A program made the translations under genes and the position numbers. DNA of 14,174 nt from JBGSLN01 sp041740675 (GTDB taxonomy: Bacteria > Pseudomonadota > Gammaproteobacteria > JBGSLN01): positions 1-14,174 of the forward strand of contig JBGSLN010000319.1 in the NCBI GenBank assembly GCA_041740675.1, read 5' to 3'. How positions within the stretch are numbered: position 1 is the stretch's first letter; every line of letters begins with the position of its first letter. The notes under the pieces are model-generated. The model had not been told where the DNA came from and ran no database searches. It worked only from the letters and a program-made list of their open reading frames with translations. This document shows positions 1-7,696 of this stretch, piece after piece.

Positions 1-1266
1 ATAAAGCTCGACAATGGTACTGAACTTGAGCTACCAGTTCTTGATGCTACGTTAGGTTCTCCGGTTATTGATATTGGCCAATTAGGCAAAAGTGGTTACT
101 TTACTTACGATCCCGGCTTTGTTTCAACTGCTGCTTGTGAATCGAAAATTACTTATATTGACGGGGATAAAGGTATTTTACTATATCGTGGCTACCCAAT
201 TGAACAGTTGGCTGAAAGGTCAGATTTTTTAGAAGTTTCTTACTTATTATTTCATGGCGAACTACCAACAAAGGAAGAAAAAATTCAATTTCAGAAAACT
301 ATTACTGCGCATACGATGTTGCATGACCAAATTTCTCGTTTTTATTCCGGCTTTAGACGAGATGCACATCCAATGGCTATTATGGTAGGTGTTGTAGGTG
401 CTTTGTCTAGTTTCTATCATGATTGTTTAGATATCAATAATGAAGCTGATAGAAATTTGAATGCATATCGTTTGATCGCTAAGATTCCAACGATCGCAGC
501 ATGGTGTTACAAATACTCTATCGGTCATCCTTTTATGTATCCTAAAAATCATTATGATTATGCGGAAAATTTTATACATATGATGTTTGGCCTTCCTACG
601 TTTGATCAAGATCCAAATCCTGTGCTTAGTAAAGCAATGGATAAAATTTTTATCTTACACGCTGATCATGAACAAAATGCTTCTACCTCAACCGTCCGTT
701 TAGCTGGATCTAGCGGAGCTAACCCTTACGCATGCATTGCCGCAGGTATTGCTGCTTTATGGGGACCCGCACATGGTGGTGCTAATGAAGCTTGTCTCAA
801 TATGCTAAATCAAATTGGCCATGTGGATAAAATTGGCGAATATATTAAAAAAGCTAAAGATAAAAATGATCCTTTCCGATTAATGGGCTTTGGTCACCGT
901 GTTTATAAAAATTATGACCCTCGTGCCAAAGTGATGCGAGAGACTGCGCATACAGTATTAGAAGAAATGGGCAAACATAATGACCCATTATTAAAGATTG
1001 CATTAAAACTTGAAAAAATTGCTTTAGAAGATGACTATTTTGTCGAGAAAAAACTTTATCCAAACGTGGATTTTTATTCTGGCATCACTTTCAACGCATT
1101 AGGTATTCCAACTAATATGTTTACTGTTCTTTTTGCTTTAGCACGTACAGTGGGTTGGATGTCTCATTGGAATGAAATGTTAAGCCATCCATATAAGATC
1201 GGTCGCCCGCGACAATTATACACCGGTTCTATTAAAAGAGATTTTGTAGAAGAAAGTAAACGGTAG
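1..1266 (+). CDS. gltA: Type II citrate synthase (5' partial)
   Basis: Condenses oxaloacetate and acetyl-CoA to citrate, the entry step of the TCA cycle, in the cytoplasm. The frame is open from base 1; by comparison with E. coli GltA (427 aa) only about ten N-terminal residues lie outside the window. The visible part starts IKLDNGTELELPVLDATLG, like the N-terminal beta domain of hexameric type II enzymes. Catalytic landmarks are present: the GPAHGGANEA histidine, the GFGHRVYK histidine and the aspartate in NVDFYSG. The segment STSTVRLAGSSGANPYACI matches the E. coli region that carries the NADH-sensing cysteine, but that is family knowledge and not shown here. The stop is TAG at 1264-1266. 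The in-frame TTG at 208 is an internal leucine codon, not the start. The gene converges on the one at 1372-2079. Confidence 0.97.
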   Translation: MKLDNGTELELPVLDATLGSPVIDIGQLGKSGYFTYDPGFVSTAACESKITYIDGDKGILLYRGYPIEQLAERSDFLEVSYLLFHGELPTKEEKIQFQKTITAHTMLHDQISRFYSGFRRDAHPMAIMVGVVGALSSFYHDCLDINNEADRNLNAYRLIAKIPTIAAWCYKYSIGHPFMYPKNHYDYAENFIHMMFGLPTFDQDPNPVLSKAMDKIFILHADHEQNASTSTVRLAGSSGANPYACIAAGIAALWGPAHGGANEACLNMLNQIGHVDKIGEYIKKAKDKNDPFRLMGFGHRVYKNYDPRAKVMRETAHTVLEEMGKHNDPLLKIALKLEKIALEDDYFVEKKLYPNVDFYSGITFNALGIPTNMFTVLFALARTVGWMSHWNEMLSHPYKIGRPRQLYTGSIKRDFVEESKR

Positions 1267-1279
1267 AAAATAGTCTGCA

Positions 1280-1340
1280 AAAGTGGAGCGAGTGCAAGGA
1301 TATAATAAGCCTTGCTGCGCTCCTTTAAACCACTCACTTT
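1280..1340. terminator. Hairpin between convergent genes, possible terminator
   Basis: GGAGCG (1285-1290) pairs with CGCTCC (1318-1323) and GCAAGG (1294-1299) pairs with CCTTGC (1310-1315). A small internal mismatch separates the two stems and the loop is 10 nt. AAAGT (1280-1284) and ACTTT (1336-1340) could add an outer stem. It starts 13 bp after the gltA stop and lies before the 3' end of the opposing gene, a natural place for a bidirectional terminator. The following T-run is short (TTT then AAA), so it is not a textbook intrinsic terminator. Its right arm also resembles the repeat arm at 7752-7776, so it may be a repeat relic instead. Confidence 0.5.
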
Positions 1341-1371
1341 GAATCGATTCATATTATTTTTGCAATGCTCC

Positions 1372-2079
1372 TTACGACTGCAACACATAATTTGAGGCTA
1401 GAACTACATTAGCAGTTAATTCTACTTTATTACTTACAACCATAGCTGCAGGCGCAGAAGCTGCATTGCCATTCGTTTCTGCTATTAGCATTGTGCGCAT
1501 TTGTGGCATAGGAACTGGTTCTGAATTGATAAAATTTATAGTATGTAAATGAAATTTTTCATCGGGATATATTTTGTTAAGGCTTTGTAATTCCGCTTGT
1601 GCTTCATTGTAAATTTCTTGTCGTAAACTAGCTTTCACATTTTCTATTTCAGCCGGACTAGGTGAAAAGTCAATCGACGCGATACTATATGTTGCTCCTG
1701 GTTTGCTAACTGCTGTTGCATTTTTTCGCAGATTGACTAATCCACTTTCAGGAATTCTGGCTTCAGCTTGAACATACACTTGCTCTAATCCTGATTGATT
1801 TTTACTTCGACTAAATTCTGTAATATGCCAATCAACATTGTCTGCAATTTTCTGCAGATTGTTCATGATCTGACTTTGGATTGTTCCTAATTGATCATTA
1901 TTCAAGGTGGCATTAATGCCTACCATTACTTTTGCTGTGTTTGACGTTGCCCATTGTTCTGCTGATAACTGAAATGAAACTTTATCTAAAGGAGGTAAGC
2001 TTCCAGATACTGCCATTGCATCTATAGATAAAAAACTGAAGAACAATGCAAAAGATGCTATTATCGCTAATTTTTTCAT
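1372..2079 (-). CDS. Exported SIMPL/YggE-like (DUF541) protein, tentative
   Basis: A 235-aa protein with a clear Sec signal peptide: MKK, a hydrophobic stretch at about residues 4-17, and a likely cleavage after AMA (about residue 23). It is therefore periplasmic or outer-membrane associated. The start ATG (2079-2077) follows an AGAGG ribosome site. The mature part alternates short beta-like stretches with a charged helix rich in Ala, Glu and Gln (about residues 142-168), and ends with a short strand (KVELTANVVLAS). This layout resembles SIMPL-domain proteins such as E. coli YggE, which are of poorly defined function and sometimes linked to oxidative stress. The family call is by eye and uncertain. 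The gene stands alone, convergent with gltA and divergent from the leucine dehydrogenase operon. The coding call itself is secure. Confidence 0.72.
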   Translation of the reverse strand: MKKLAIIASFALFFSFLSIDAMAVSGSLPPLDKVSFQLSAEQWATSNTAKVMVGINATLNNDQLGTIQSQIMNNLQKIADNVDWHITEFSRSKNQSGLEQVYVQAEARIPESGLVNLRKNATAVSKPGATYSIASIDFSPSPAEIENVKASLRQEIYNEAQAELQSLNKIYPDEKFHLHTINFINSEPVPMPQMRTMLIAETNGNAASAPAAMVVSNKVELTANVVLASNYVLQS

Positions 2080-2178
2080 CCGAACCTCTGAGCATAATTG
2101 CTAATAAAATCATTAAATTACAATAAGGATATCAAAAAAATATTAAACTAATACAAAAACCATTTACATCATACTTAT

Positions 2179-2208
2179 TTACCGTTAAATTGTCTCCAAT
2201 TTTATAAA
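2179..2208 (+). promoter_or_regulatory. Candidate promoter of the leucine dehydrogenase-pdh operon
   Basis: The 216-bp divergent intergenic region 2080-2295 is very AT-rich and must hold promoters for both flanking genes. The best plus-strand candidate I see is TTACCG (2179-2184), an 18-bp spacer and TATAAA (2203-2208), which would give an 80-nt leader. The ribosome site GGAGG (2284-2288) lies 7 bp before the ATG at 2296. For the minus-strand gene I see a TTGATA-like -35 (2135-2130) but no good -10 at the right distance. I see no operator palindrome or riboswitch here. Confidence 0.25.
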
Positions 2209-2295
2209 CTATTCAGTCCACTTGTTAATAAATAAATTTGCTCGCAGTCTTTCACTTCAACTTTTATTCCAGTATTTAGAATCGGAGGTTATGTA

Positions 2296-3387
2296 ATGAA
2301 TATCGAATCATCAATTAATAATGATGCTCTATTGAGTTATGCTAAACAATTAGGTTTTGGTGACTTACACTTCAAATTGGATAATTCCACCGGTCTATTT
2401 GCAATGATTGCAATACATAGTACCAAGCTTGGACCAGCACTAGGTGGATGTCGTTGTTTAGAATATACAACAATTAGTGACGCAATTCGTGATGCATTAC
2501 GTTTAGCACAAGGCATGTCTTATAAAGCCGCAGTGATAGGTTTGCCTTTAGGTGGTGGTAAATCAGTGCTACTCAAACCAAAAGCTATTCAAAATCGTTC
2601 TGCTTATTTTGAGAAATTCGGTGAATTCATTGAAGAACTAGGGGGTCGTTATATCACCGCAGTAGACAGCGGCACTAATCCTGAAGATATGGATGCAATT
2701 GCGCATAAAACTCGATATGTTTCCAGTACAACGACTGGCTATGGTGACCCATCCCCATTTACTGCTGACGGTGTATTTTCATCCATCCAGGCAGCAGTAA
2801 AAATTAAATTAAATCGAAATTCATTGGATGGAATTAAAGTAGCTATTCAAGGTGTGGGGCATGTTGGAATACGCTTAGCTAAACTCCTCTTCGATGCTGG
2901 CGCTAAAGTGATTGTAACAGATAGTAATCCGCAAGCGATTGCAAAATGCGTTAATGAATATCAGGCCACGGTTGTTGGATTAAATGAGATTTATGGTGTT
3001 GATTGCGATGTGTTTTCTCCATGTGCATTAGGCGCTATTATCAATGATAAAACAATCCCTCAACTTAAAGCTCGCATAGTTGTAGGTTCCGCAAACAATC
3101 AATTGGCTGAACCACGTCATGGAGATGCATTACATAATCTTAACATTCTTTATGGACCAGATTATGTAGTCAATGCGGGTGGATTAGTGTGCGCTTGCGC
3201 TGATTTTTATAAAACACCGCTTGAACAAGTTCGTAAACAAGTGGCAAGCATTTATGGCACCACGCTGTCTATTTTTGAAAGATCTGCAGCAGAAAATGTT
3301 CCTACACATACGATTGCTGATATTATTGCTGAAGAAAAAATTAATAGCGTTTCTACTAAGAAGTTAACTACGGATAAGGTTGCTTAA
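2296..3387 (+). CDS. Leucine (branched-chain/phenylalanine-type) dehydrogenase
   Basis: NAD-dependent oxidative deamination of Leu, Val and Ile to their 2-keto acids, or the reverse amination. The protein has 363 aa, typical for the Glu/Leu/Phe/Val dehydrogenase family. The substrate domain holds SYKAAV (Lys77), GGGK (86-89, Lys89) and AVDSGT (Asp124). The spacing of these residues (12 and 47) equals that of Lys68, Lys80 and Asp115 in the Bacillus enzyme, so the active site looks intact. A Rossmann motif GVGHVG (186-191) with Asp209 after the second strand fits NAD. The start is well supported by GGAGG 7 bp upstream. It is the first gene of a four-gene operon, followed 12 bp later by E1-alpha, so its keto-acid products could feed that complex. 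Preference between Leu, Val and Phe cannot be read from the sequence. Confidence 0.93.
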   Translation: MNIESSINNDALLSYAKQLGFGDLHFKLDNSTGLFAMIAIHSTKLGPALGGCRCLEYTTISDAIRDALRLAQGMSYKAAVIGLPLGGGKSVLLKPKAIQNRSAYFEKFGEFIEELGGRYITAVDSGTNPEDMDAIAHKTRYVSSTTTGYGDPSPFTADGVFSSIQAAVKIKLNRNSLDGIKVAIQGVGHVGIRLAKLLFDAGAKVIVTDSNPQAIAKCVNEYQATVVGLNEIYGVDCDVFSPCALGAIINDKTIPQLKARIVVGSANNQLAEPRHGDALHNLNILYGPDYVVNAGGLVCACADFYKTPLEQVRKQVASIYGTTLSIFERSAAENVPTHTIADIIAEEKINSVSTKKLTTDKVA

Positions 3388-3399
3388 CTGGAGTTTTGA

Positions 3400-4485
3400 A
3401 TGAAAACAATTGCAAAATTTGAAATTAAATATCAACAATATTTAAATGAAAATGCAGAGCTTGTTACTAATCTTCCGGCTTTTGCTAAAAAAACAGATGC
3501 TTTAGTCAAGATGTATAAAACCATGTCATTAATGCGCGTGTTCGATGCAAAATCAGTTGCATTACAACGTACGGGTAAAATGGGAACCTATGCAGGCATT
3601 TTAGGACAAGAAGCTATTTCTGTTGCGATGGGTGCTGCAATGCAAAAAGATGATGTATTATGTCCCAGCTATCGCGAATATGGTGCATTTGTACAACGCG
3701 GCATGAAACTATCTGATGTCTTTCGTTACTGGGGCGGAGATGAACGTGGCAATGATTTTGCGCATTCAGGAGATTTTCCAATTTGTGTACCGATAGGCAC
3801 ACAATGTTTACATGCGGCTGGAGTTGCTACTGCGTTTAAACTTCGTAAGCAAAAGCGTGTTGCAGTAACTAGCATTGGTGATGGCGGTACTTCACAAGGC
3901 GATTTTTATGAAGCGATGAATTTAGCTGGAGATTGGCAGTTGCCGCTTGTGTTCGTAGTGAATAATAATCAATGGGCGATTTCAATTCCTCGCAGTATCC
4001 AAACTCGTTGTGCCACCATAGCTCAAAAAGCAATTGCTGCGGGATTTGAAGGCATCCAAGTGGATGGTAATGATATTATTGCTATGCGCGCGGTGATGGA
4101 TGAAGCTTTAGAAAAAGCACGACAAGGTAAAGGCCCTACATTAATTGAAGCAGTTACTTATCGGTTGTGTGATCATACTACTGCAGATGATGCAAAACGG
4201 TATCGCGATACCAAAGAAGTCGAAGATGCTTGGAAAAAGGAACCTTTACTTCGTATTCGTTCTTATTTGATGCAAACTGGTGCATGGTCTGATGCTGAAG
4301 AAACAGCCTTATTACAACAATGTGCCGCAGAAGTTGATGCAGCAGTTGAAGAATATATGAACCAAGCACCGCAAGAACCTGAATCTATGTTTAAATGGTT
4401 ATATGAAACTTTGCCAGAGGCTTATGAATCGCAACGCCAAGAATTACACGATTCTACCAAGAAAGCATTAGTTGAAGGAGCATAA
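3400..4485 (+). CDS. pdhA: 2-oxoacid (pyruvate or branched-chain) dehydrogenase E1 alpha
   Basis: The thiamine-diphosphate-binding half of the alpha2beta2 E1, which decarboxylates the 2-oxo acid. Length 361 aa, usual for the Gram-positive and mitochondrial type, unlike the single-chain AceE of E. coli. The ThDP/Mg motif starts at GDGGTSQGDFYEA (160-172) and ends at NNNQWAIS (188-195). A phosphorylation-loop-like segment, DHTTADDAKRYR, resembles the equivalent loop in Bacillus PdhA. The start has TGGAG 6 bp upstream, in the 12-bp gap after the leucine dehydrogenase stop. E1-beta follows after 3 bp. The sequence does not settle whether the substrate is pyruvate or branched-chain keto acids: overall it looks like Bacillus PdhA, but the leucine dehydrogenase partner suggests branched-chain keto acids. 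Confidence 0.93.
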   Translation: MKTIAKFEIKYQQYLNENAELVTNLPAFAKKTDALVKMYKTMSLMRVFDAKSVALQRTGKMGTYAGILGQEAISVAMGAAMQKDDVLCPSYREYGAFVQRGMKLSDVFRYWGGDERGNDFAHSGDFPICVPIGTQCLHAAGVATAFKLRKQKRVAVTSIGDGGTSQGDFYEAMNLAGDWQLPLVFVVNNNQWAISIPRSIQTRCATIAQKAIAAGFEGIQVDGNDIIAMRAVMDEALEKARQGKGPTLIEAVTYRLCDHTTADDAKRYRDTKEVEDAWKKEPLLRIRSYLMQTGAWSDAEETALLQQCAAEVDAAVEEYMNQAPQEPESMFKWLYETLPEAYESQRQELHDSTKKALVEGA

Positions 4486-4488
4486 TAT

Positions 4489-5466
4489 ATGTCAGCAATT
4501 ACTTTAGTTGAAGCAGTAGCCCAAGCGTTAGCATATGAGATGGCTCACGATGAAAATGTTGTGGTATTAGGTGAGGATGTTGGTATTAATGGTGGCGTAT
4601 TTCGCGCAACCGAGGGCTTATTTAAAAAATTTGGCCCCGATCGAGTATTAGATACACCACTAGCAGAATCAATGATCGCGGGTATGTCTATTGGCATGGC
4701 GGCACAAGGTTTACGACCTGTTGCAGAATTTCAATTTATGGGATTTATGTACCCTGGCATAGATCAAATGATCAATCATGCCAGCCGTTTGCGACATCGT
4801 ACCCGCGGCCGTTTAAATTGCCCTCTCGTTTATCGTGCACCTTATGGTGCGGGTATTCATGCTCCTGAACATCATTCAGAAAGTACAGAAGCCCTATTTG
4901 CGCATACACCTGGAATACGAGTAGTTATTCCTTCTTCGCCTGCGCGTGCTTATGGATTATTGTTAGCTTCAATTCGCGATAATGATCCAGTCATTTTCTT
5001 AGAACCCAGTCGAATTTATCGTTTAGTTAAACAAGAGGTTGCTGACAACGGTGAAGCATTACCGTTAGATCGTGCTTTCGTTTTACGTGAAGGTACAGAT
5101 GTAACCTTAGTGAGTTGGGGTGCCTCGCTACATGAAACTTTTCAAGCAGCGGATAAATTAGCTGAGGAAGGTATTAGTGCAGAAATTATTGACGTAGCAA
5201 CGATTAAGCCTTTGGATGCAGAAACTATTTTAAATTCCGTTGCAAAAACTAACCGCTGTGTGATTGTTCATGAAGCGGTACGTACTTGCGGTTTAGGTGC
5301 AGAAATTGCTGCTGAAATTGCTGAAAAAGGGATTATGGATTTAGCAGCACCAGTGATGCGTGTTACTGGATTTGACACTATTGTTCCCTATTATAAATTA
5401 GAAAAAAAATATATTCCAACGGTCGATCGCATATTAAAAGCAGTACACCATGTTATGGAGTTCTAA
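4489..5466 (+). CDS. pdhB: 2-oxoacid (pyruvate or branched-chain) dehydrogenase E1 beta
   Basis: Partner of the preceding E1-alpha, completing the ThDP site of the heterotetramer. Length 325 aa, the usual size. Glu60 in TPLAE matches the glutamate that activates ThDP, and His128 in HAPEHHSES matches the active-site histidine of the Bacillus enzyme. The C-terminal transketolase-like domain is present (VTLVSWGASLHET, then EIIDVATIKPLDAETI). The start is supported by AGGAG 8 bp upstream, inside the end of the E1-alpha gene. The stop is followed after one base by the E2 start, so the genes are probably translationally coupled. Nothing looks truncated. Confidence 0.95.
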   Translation: MSAITLVEAVAQALAYEMAHDENVVVLGEDVGINGGVFRATEGLFKKFGPDRVLDTPLAESMIAGMSIGMAAQGLRPVAEFQFMGFMYPGIDQMINHASRLRHRTRGRLNCPLVYRAPYGAGIHAPEHHSESTEALFAHTPGIRVVIPSSPARAYGLLLASIRDNDPVIFLEPSRIYRLVKQEVADNGEALPLDRAFVLREGTDVTLVSWGASLHETFQAADKLAEEGISAEIIDVATIKPLDAETILNSVAKTNRCVIVHEAVRTCGLGAEIAAEIAEKGIMDLAAPVMRVTGFDTIVPYYKLEKKYIPTVDRILKAVHHVMEF

Positions 5467-5467
5467 A

Positions 5468-6676
5468 ATGAAGATTTTTAAATTACCCGATTTAGGTGAA
5501 GGTTTGCCTGACGCTGAAATTGTTGAGTGGCATGTAAAAGAAGGCGATACTGTAAAAGTTGATGATTTATTAGTTTCCATGGAAACTGCTAAAGCCGTAG
5601 TCGATGTCCCTGCGCCACAAAATGGTAAGATTGCCAAATTACATGGAAAGCCTGGAGACATAATTAAAACTGGTGCAGCTTTAGTTGAATTTGCTGATAC
5701 AGATGAAGTTGTTGCTGCTCCATCAGCCCGAGTAGAAGCTGTAGCTGCTAAAGTAGCAGAAAAATCTGAAGATAAAGGCACTGTTGCTGGTGCAATTGAA
5801 GTTGGCAATACAATTTTACAAGAATCTGCAACGGGAGTCGTTCCGGTTCGTGGCACAAAACAATTTCAAAATCGCGTGAAAGCGATGCCCTCCGTACGCG
5901 CTCTAGCAAAAAGACTTGATGTGGATTTAATAAAAGTAAATCCGACTGGTCCTAAAGGCCGTACCACCGCAGATGACGTTAAGAATGCTGTTCATGCAAC
6001 TCCGGCACAAAAGATACTCACTGCAGTTGCTCCAACCATCAAAACTGTCGAACCACTACGCGGACCTCGACGTGCGATGGCAAATGCAATGGTGAAATCA
6101 CATGCTGAAGTTGTGCCCGTGACATTAGTTGATGATGCAGATATTCATGCTTGGTTGCCGGGCACGGATATTACATGGCGAGTCATTCGTGCGATTGTAT
6201 CAGCATGCAGAACTGAGCCTGCATTAAATGCGCATTTTAATATGGAAAAATTAGAGCGCACTTTGTTTCCCGAAGTAAATATTGGTATCGCTATGGATTC
6301 ACCCGAAGGTTTATTTGTACCTGTACTAAAAAATTCTGAAAAACATGATCAAACTAGCTTCCGTAAAGAATTAGATCGCTTTAAAACCTTAGTGAAAAGT
6401 CGTTCGATCTCTCCACAAGACTTAACTGGCAGTACGATTCAACTCTCTAATTTTGGCACATTTGCAGGTCGTTATGCTAATCCAGTCATCGTTCCACCTA
6501 ACGTTGCGATCATAGGTCTTGGCAAAATTAGAGAAGAAGTCGTTGCGGTGAATAATGCCATCACCATTCACAAAATTATGCCACTGTCAGTCACTATTGA
6601 TCACCGTGCAATTACGGGTGGTGAAGCAGCGCGATTTTTAAAAGCTCTGATTGATGATTTGCAGAAGTCACATTAG
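5468..6676 (+). CDS. pdhC: 2-oxoacid dehydrogenase E2, dihydrolipoamide acyltransferase
   Basis: Core of the complex; moves the acyl group from E1 to CoA. I start it at ATG 5468 (402 aa), because GGAG at 5457-5460 lies 7 bp upstream and the N-terminus MKIFKLPDLGEG is the canonical start of a lipoyl domain. An in-frame ATG at 5450 overlaps the previous gene. Domains: one lipoyl domain (1-80, lipoylated Lys42 in METAKAV), an Ala/Val-rich linker, a peripheral-subunit-binding domain (about 139-174), and the catalytic domain (about 190-402). The catalytic motif reads HRAITG (379-384), so His379 is kept but Thr383 stands where most E2 proteins have Asp. There is one lipoyl domain, and no E3 (lpd) follows; E3 must be encoded elsewhere. 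Last gene of the operon. Confidence 0.94.
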   Translation: MKIFKLPDLGEGLPDAEIVEWHVKEGDTVKVDDLLVSMETAKAVVDVPAPQNGKIAKLHGKPGDIIKTGAALVEFADTDEVVAAPSARVEAVAAKVAEKSEDKGTVAGAIEVGNTILQESATGVVPVRGTKQFQNRVKAMPSVRALAKRLDVDLIKVNPTGPKGRTTADDVKNAVHATPAQKILTAVAPTIKTVEPLRGPRRAMANAMVKSHAEVVPVTLVDDADIHAWLPGTDITWRVIRAIVSACRTEPALNAHFNMEKLERTLFPEVNIGIAMDSPEGLFVPVLKNSEKHDQTSFRKELDRFKTLVKSRSISPQDLTGSTIQLSNFGTFAGRYANPVIVPPNVAIIGLGKIREEVVAVNNAITIHKIMPLSVTIDHRAITGGEAARFLKALIDDLQKSH

Positions 6677-6733
6677 TGTCAGGTTAAAGTTTGCAATCAT
6701 TATACACTTCTACAGTATCAGACTTAATGTTTG

Positions 6734-6801
6734 AGCCTGCCGTCCGCCACAGTAAGATTTTTCTTTGTCTTTGTGACAAAAAGATAATTTGACGACAGGC
6801 T
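6734..6801. repeat. Inverted repeat between convergent genes, possible terminator
   Basis: AGCCTGCCGTC (6734-6744) and GACGACAGGCT (6791-6801) are complementary at 10 of 11 positions across a 46-nt loop. Inside the loop TTTGTC and GACAAA form a smaller stem beside runs of T and A. It ends one base before the stop codon of the minus-strand SDR gene and 57 bp after the E2 stop, so it could end transcription from both sides. The arms are unusually far apart for an ordinary terminator. A small palindromic repeat is the alternative. Confidence 0.45.
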
Positions 6802-6802
6802 G

Positions 6803-7570
6803 TTACTTCGCTTGCATTCGAATTGCCGCATCTAATCGAATGGTTTCGCCATTTAAATATTGATTGTCAATAATGTGCATAACTAAACTTGCAAACTCAT
6901 TAGGTTCACCCAATCGCTGAGGAAATGGCATTTGTGCGGCCAAACTATCTTGCACTGATTGAGGCATAGCGTCCATCATCGGAGTATGCATAATTCCAGG
7001 TGCGATAGTCATGACTCGAATCCCTAGCTTTGCTAAATCACGCGCACAAGCAATTGTCATACTAACTATACCGCCTTTTGAAGCACTGTAAGCCACCTGG
7101 CCGATTTGCCCTTCAAAAGCTGCAACTGAAGCTGTATTGATAATCACTCCCCGCTCTCCCGTTGCATCCACTGGTTCTGCTTCTGCTAAATCTGCCGCAA
7201 CTAATCGCAATAAATTAAAACTACCCACCAAATTGATATCAATCACCTTTTTAAAATCACTTAATGGCATGACACCTTCGCGTCCAACAATTCGTTTACC
7301 AGGCGCAATACCAGCACAATTTACTAAGATTCGCGCTATTCCATGAGCCTCTTTTGCTTGTGCTATTGCATATTCTGCACTTTCAGCGTTGCTGACATCG
7401 CATTGCACAGCAATGCCCTGAATTTCCTTTGCTAATAACTCAGCTTTTTCTATGTTCATGTCTAACAAAGCAACTTTCGCACCTTGCTTAACTAAACTTC
7501 TTGCTGTTTCAGCTCCCATGCCAGATGCCCCACCTGTTATGATGCAAGCAATATTTTTTAAAATTTTCAT
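6803..7570 (-). CDS. SDR dehydrogenase, HSD10-like 3-hydroxyacyl-CoA dehydrogenase
   Basis: A 255-aa classical short-chain dehydrogenase/reductase. NAD-binding motif TGGASGMG (12-19), Asp37 after beta2 favouring NAD(H), NCAG (84-87), and the catalytic Ser148 and YSASK (Tyr161, Lys165). The overall text (PGKRIVGREG, GERGVIINTASVAAFEGQIG, PGIMHTPMMDAMP) is that of the HSD17B10 / type II 3-hydroxyacyl-CoA dehydrogenase group. Such enzymes oxidise 3-hydroxy-2-methylbutyryl-CoA in isoleucine breakdown, or short 3-hydroxyacyl-CoAs. Its position beside a leucine dehydrogenase and E1/E2 genes, though on the opposite strand, fits branched-chain acyl-CoA metabolism. The start has GAGG 7 bp upstream. 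The exact substrate is inference. Confidence 0.9.
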   Translation of the reverse strand: MKILKNIACIITGGASGMGAETARSLVKQGAKVALLDMNIEKAELLAKEIQGIAVQCDVSNAESAEYAIAQAKEAHGIARILVNCAGIAPGKRIVGREGVMPLSDFKKVIDINLVGSFNLLRLVAADLAEAEPVDATGERGVIINTASVAAFEGQIGQVAYSASKGGIVSMTIACARDLAKLGIRVMTIAPGIMHTPMMDAMPQSVQDSLAAQMPFPQRLGEPNEFASLVMHIIDNQYLNGETIRLDAAIRMQAK

Positions 7571-7610
7571 TGTATTTCCTCAGGAGGATTTGAGCCATTG
7601 AAAGCAATGG
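7571..7610 (-). promoter_or_regulatory. Leader of the SDR gene with two small hairpins over the ribosome site
   Basis: Just upstream of the SDR start, TCCT (7577-7580) and AGGA (7585-7588) flank a 4-nt loop and include the Shine-Dalgarno bases. Next to it CCATTG (7595-7600) and CAATGG (7605-7610) form a perfect 6-bp stem with loop AAAG. The structures could modulate translation, but both are short and could be chance. Confidence 0.25.
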
Positions 7611-7696
7611 TAAAACTTAACTCTTTGTGATTCAACTTTAAAATATTAAATATATGGAATTTTTCTTCAGTGCTTGAAGAAAAGTTTATTGTGCCT

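Noticed and set aside
208..1266. A start for citrate synthase at TTG 208
   Set aside because: The frame is open to base 1 and the upstream residues match the N-terminal part of GltA; the TTG is an ordinary leucine codon.
5450..5467. An upstream ATG start for E2 at 5450
   Set aside because: It adds six residues that do not fit a lipoyl domain, and the GGAG at 5457-5460 is placed for the ATG at 5468.
5434..5856. A 140-aa reading frame on the minus strand
   Set aside because: It is antisense to the conserved lipoyl domain of E2, is rich in Ala/Thr/Ser as expected of an antisense shadow, and has no family features.
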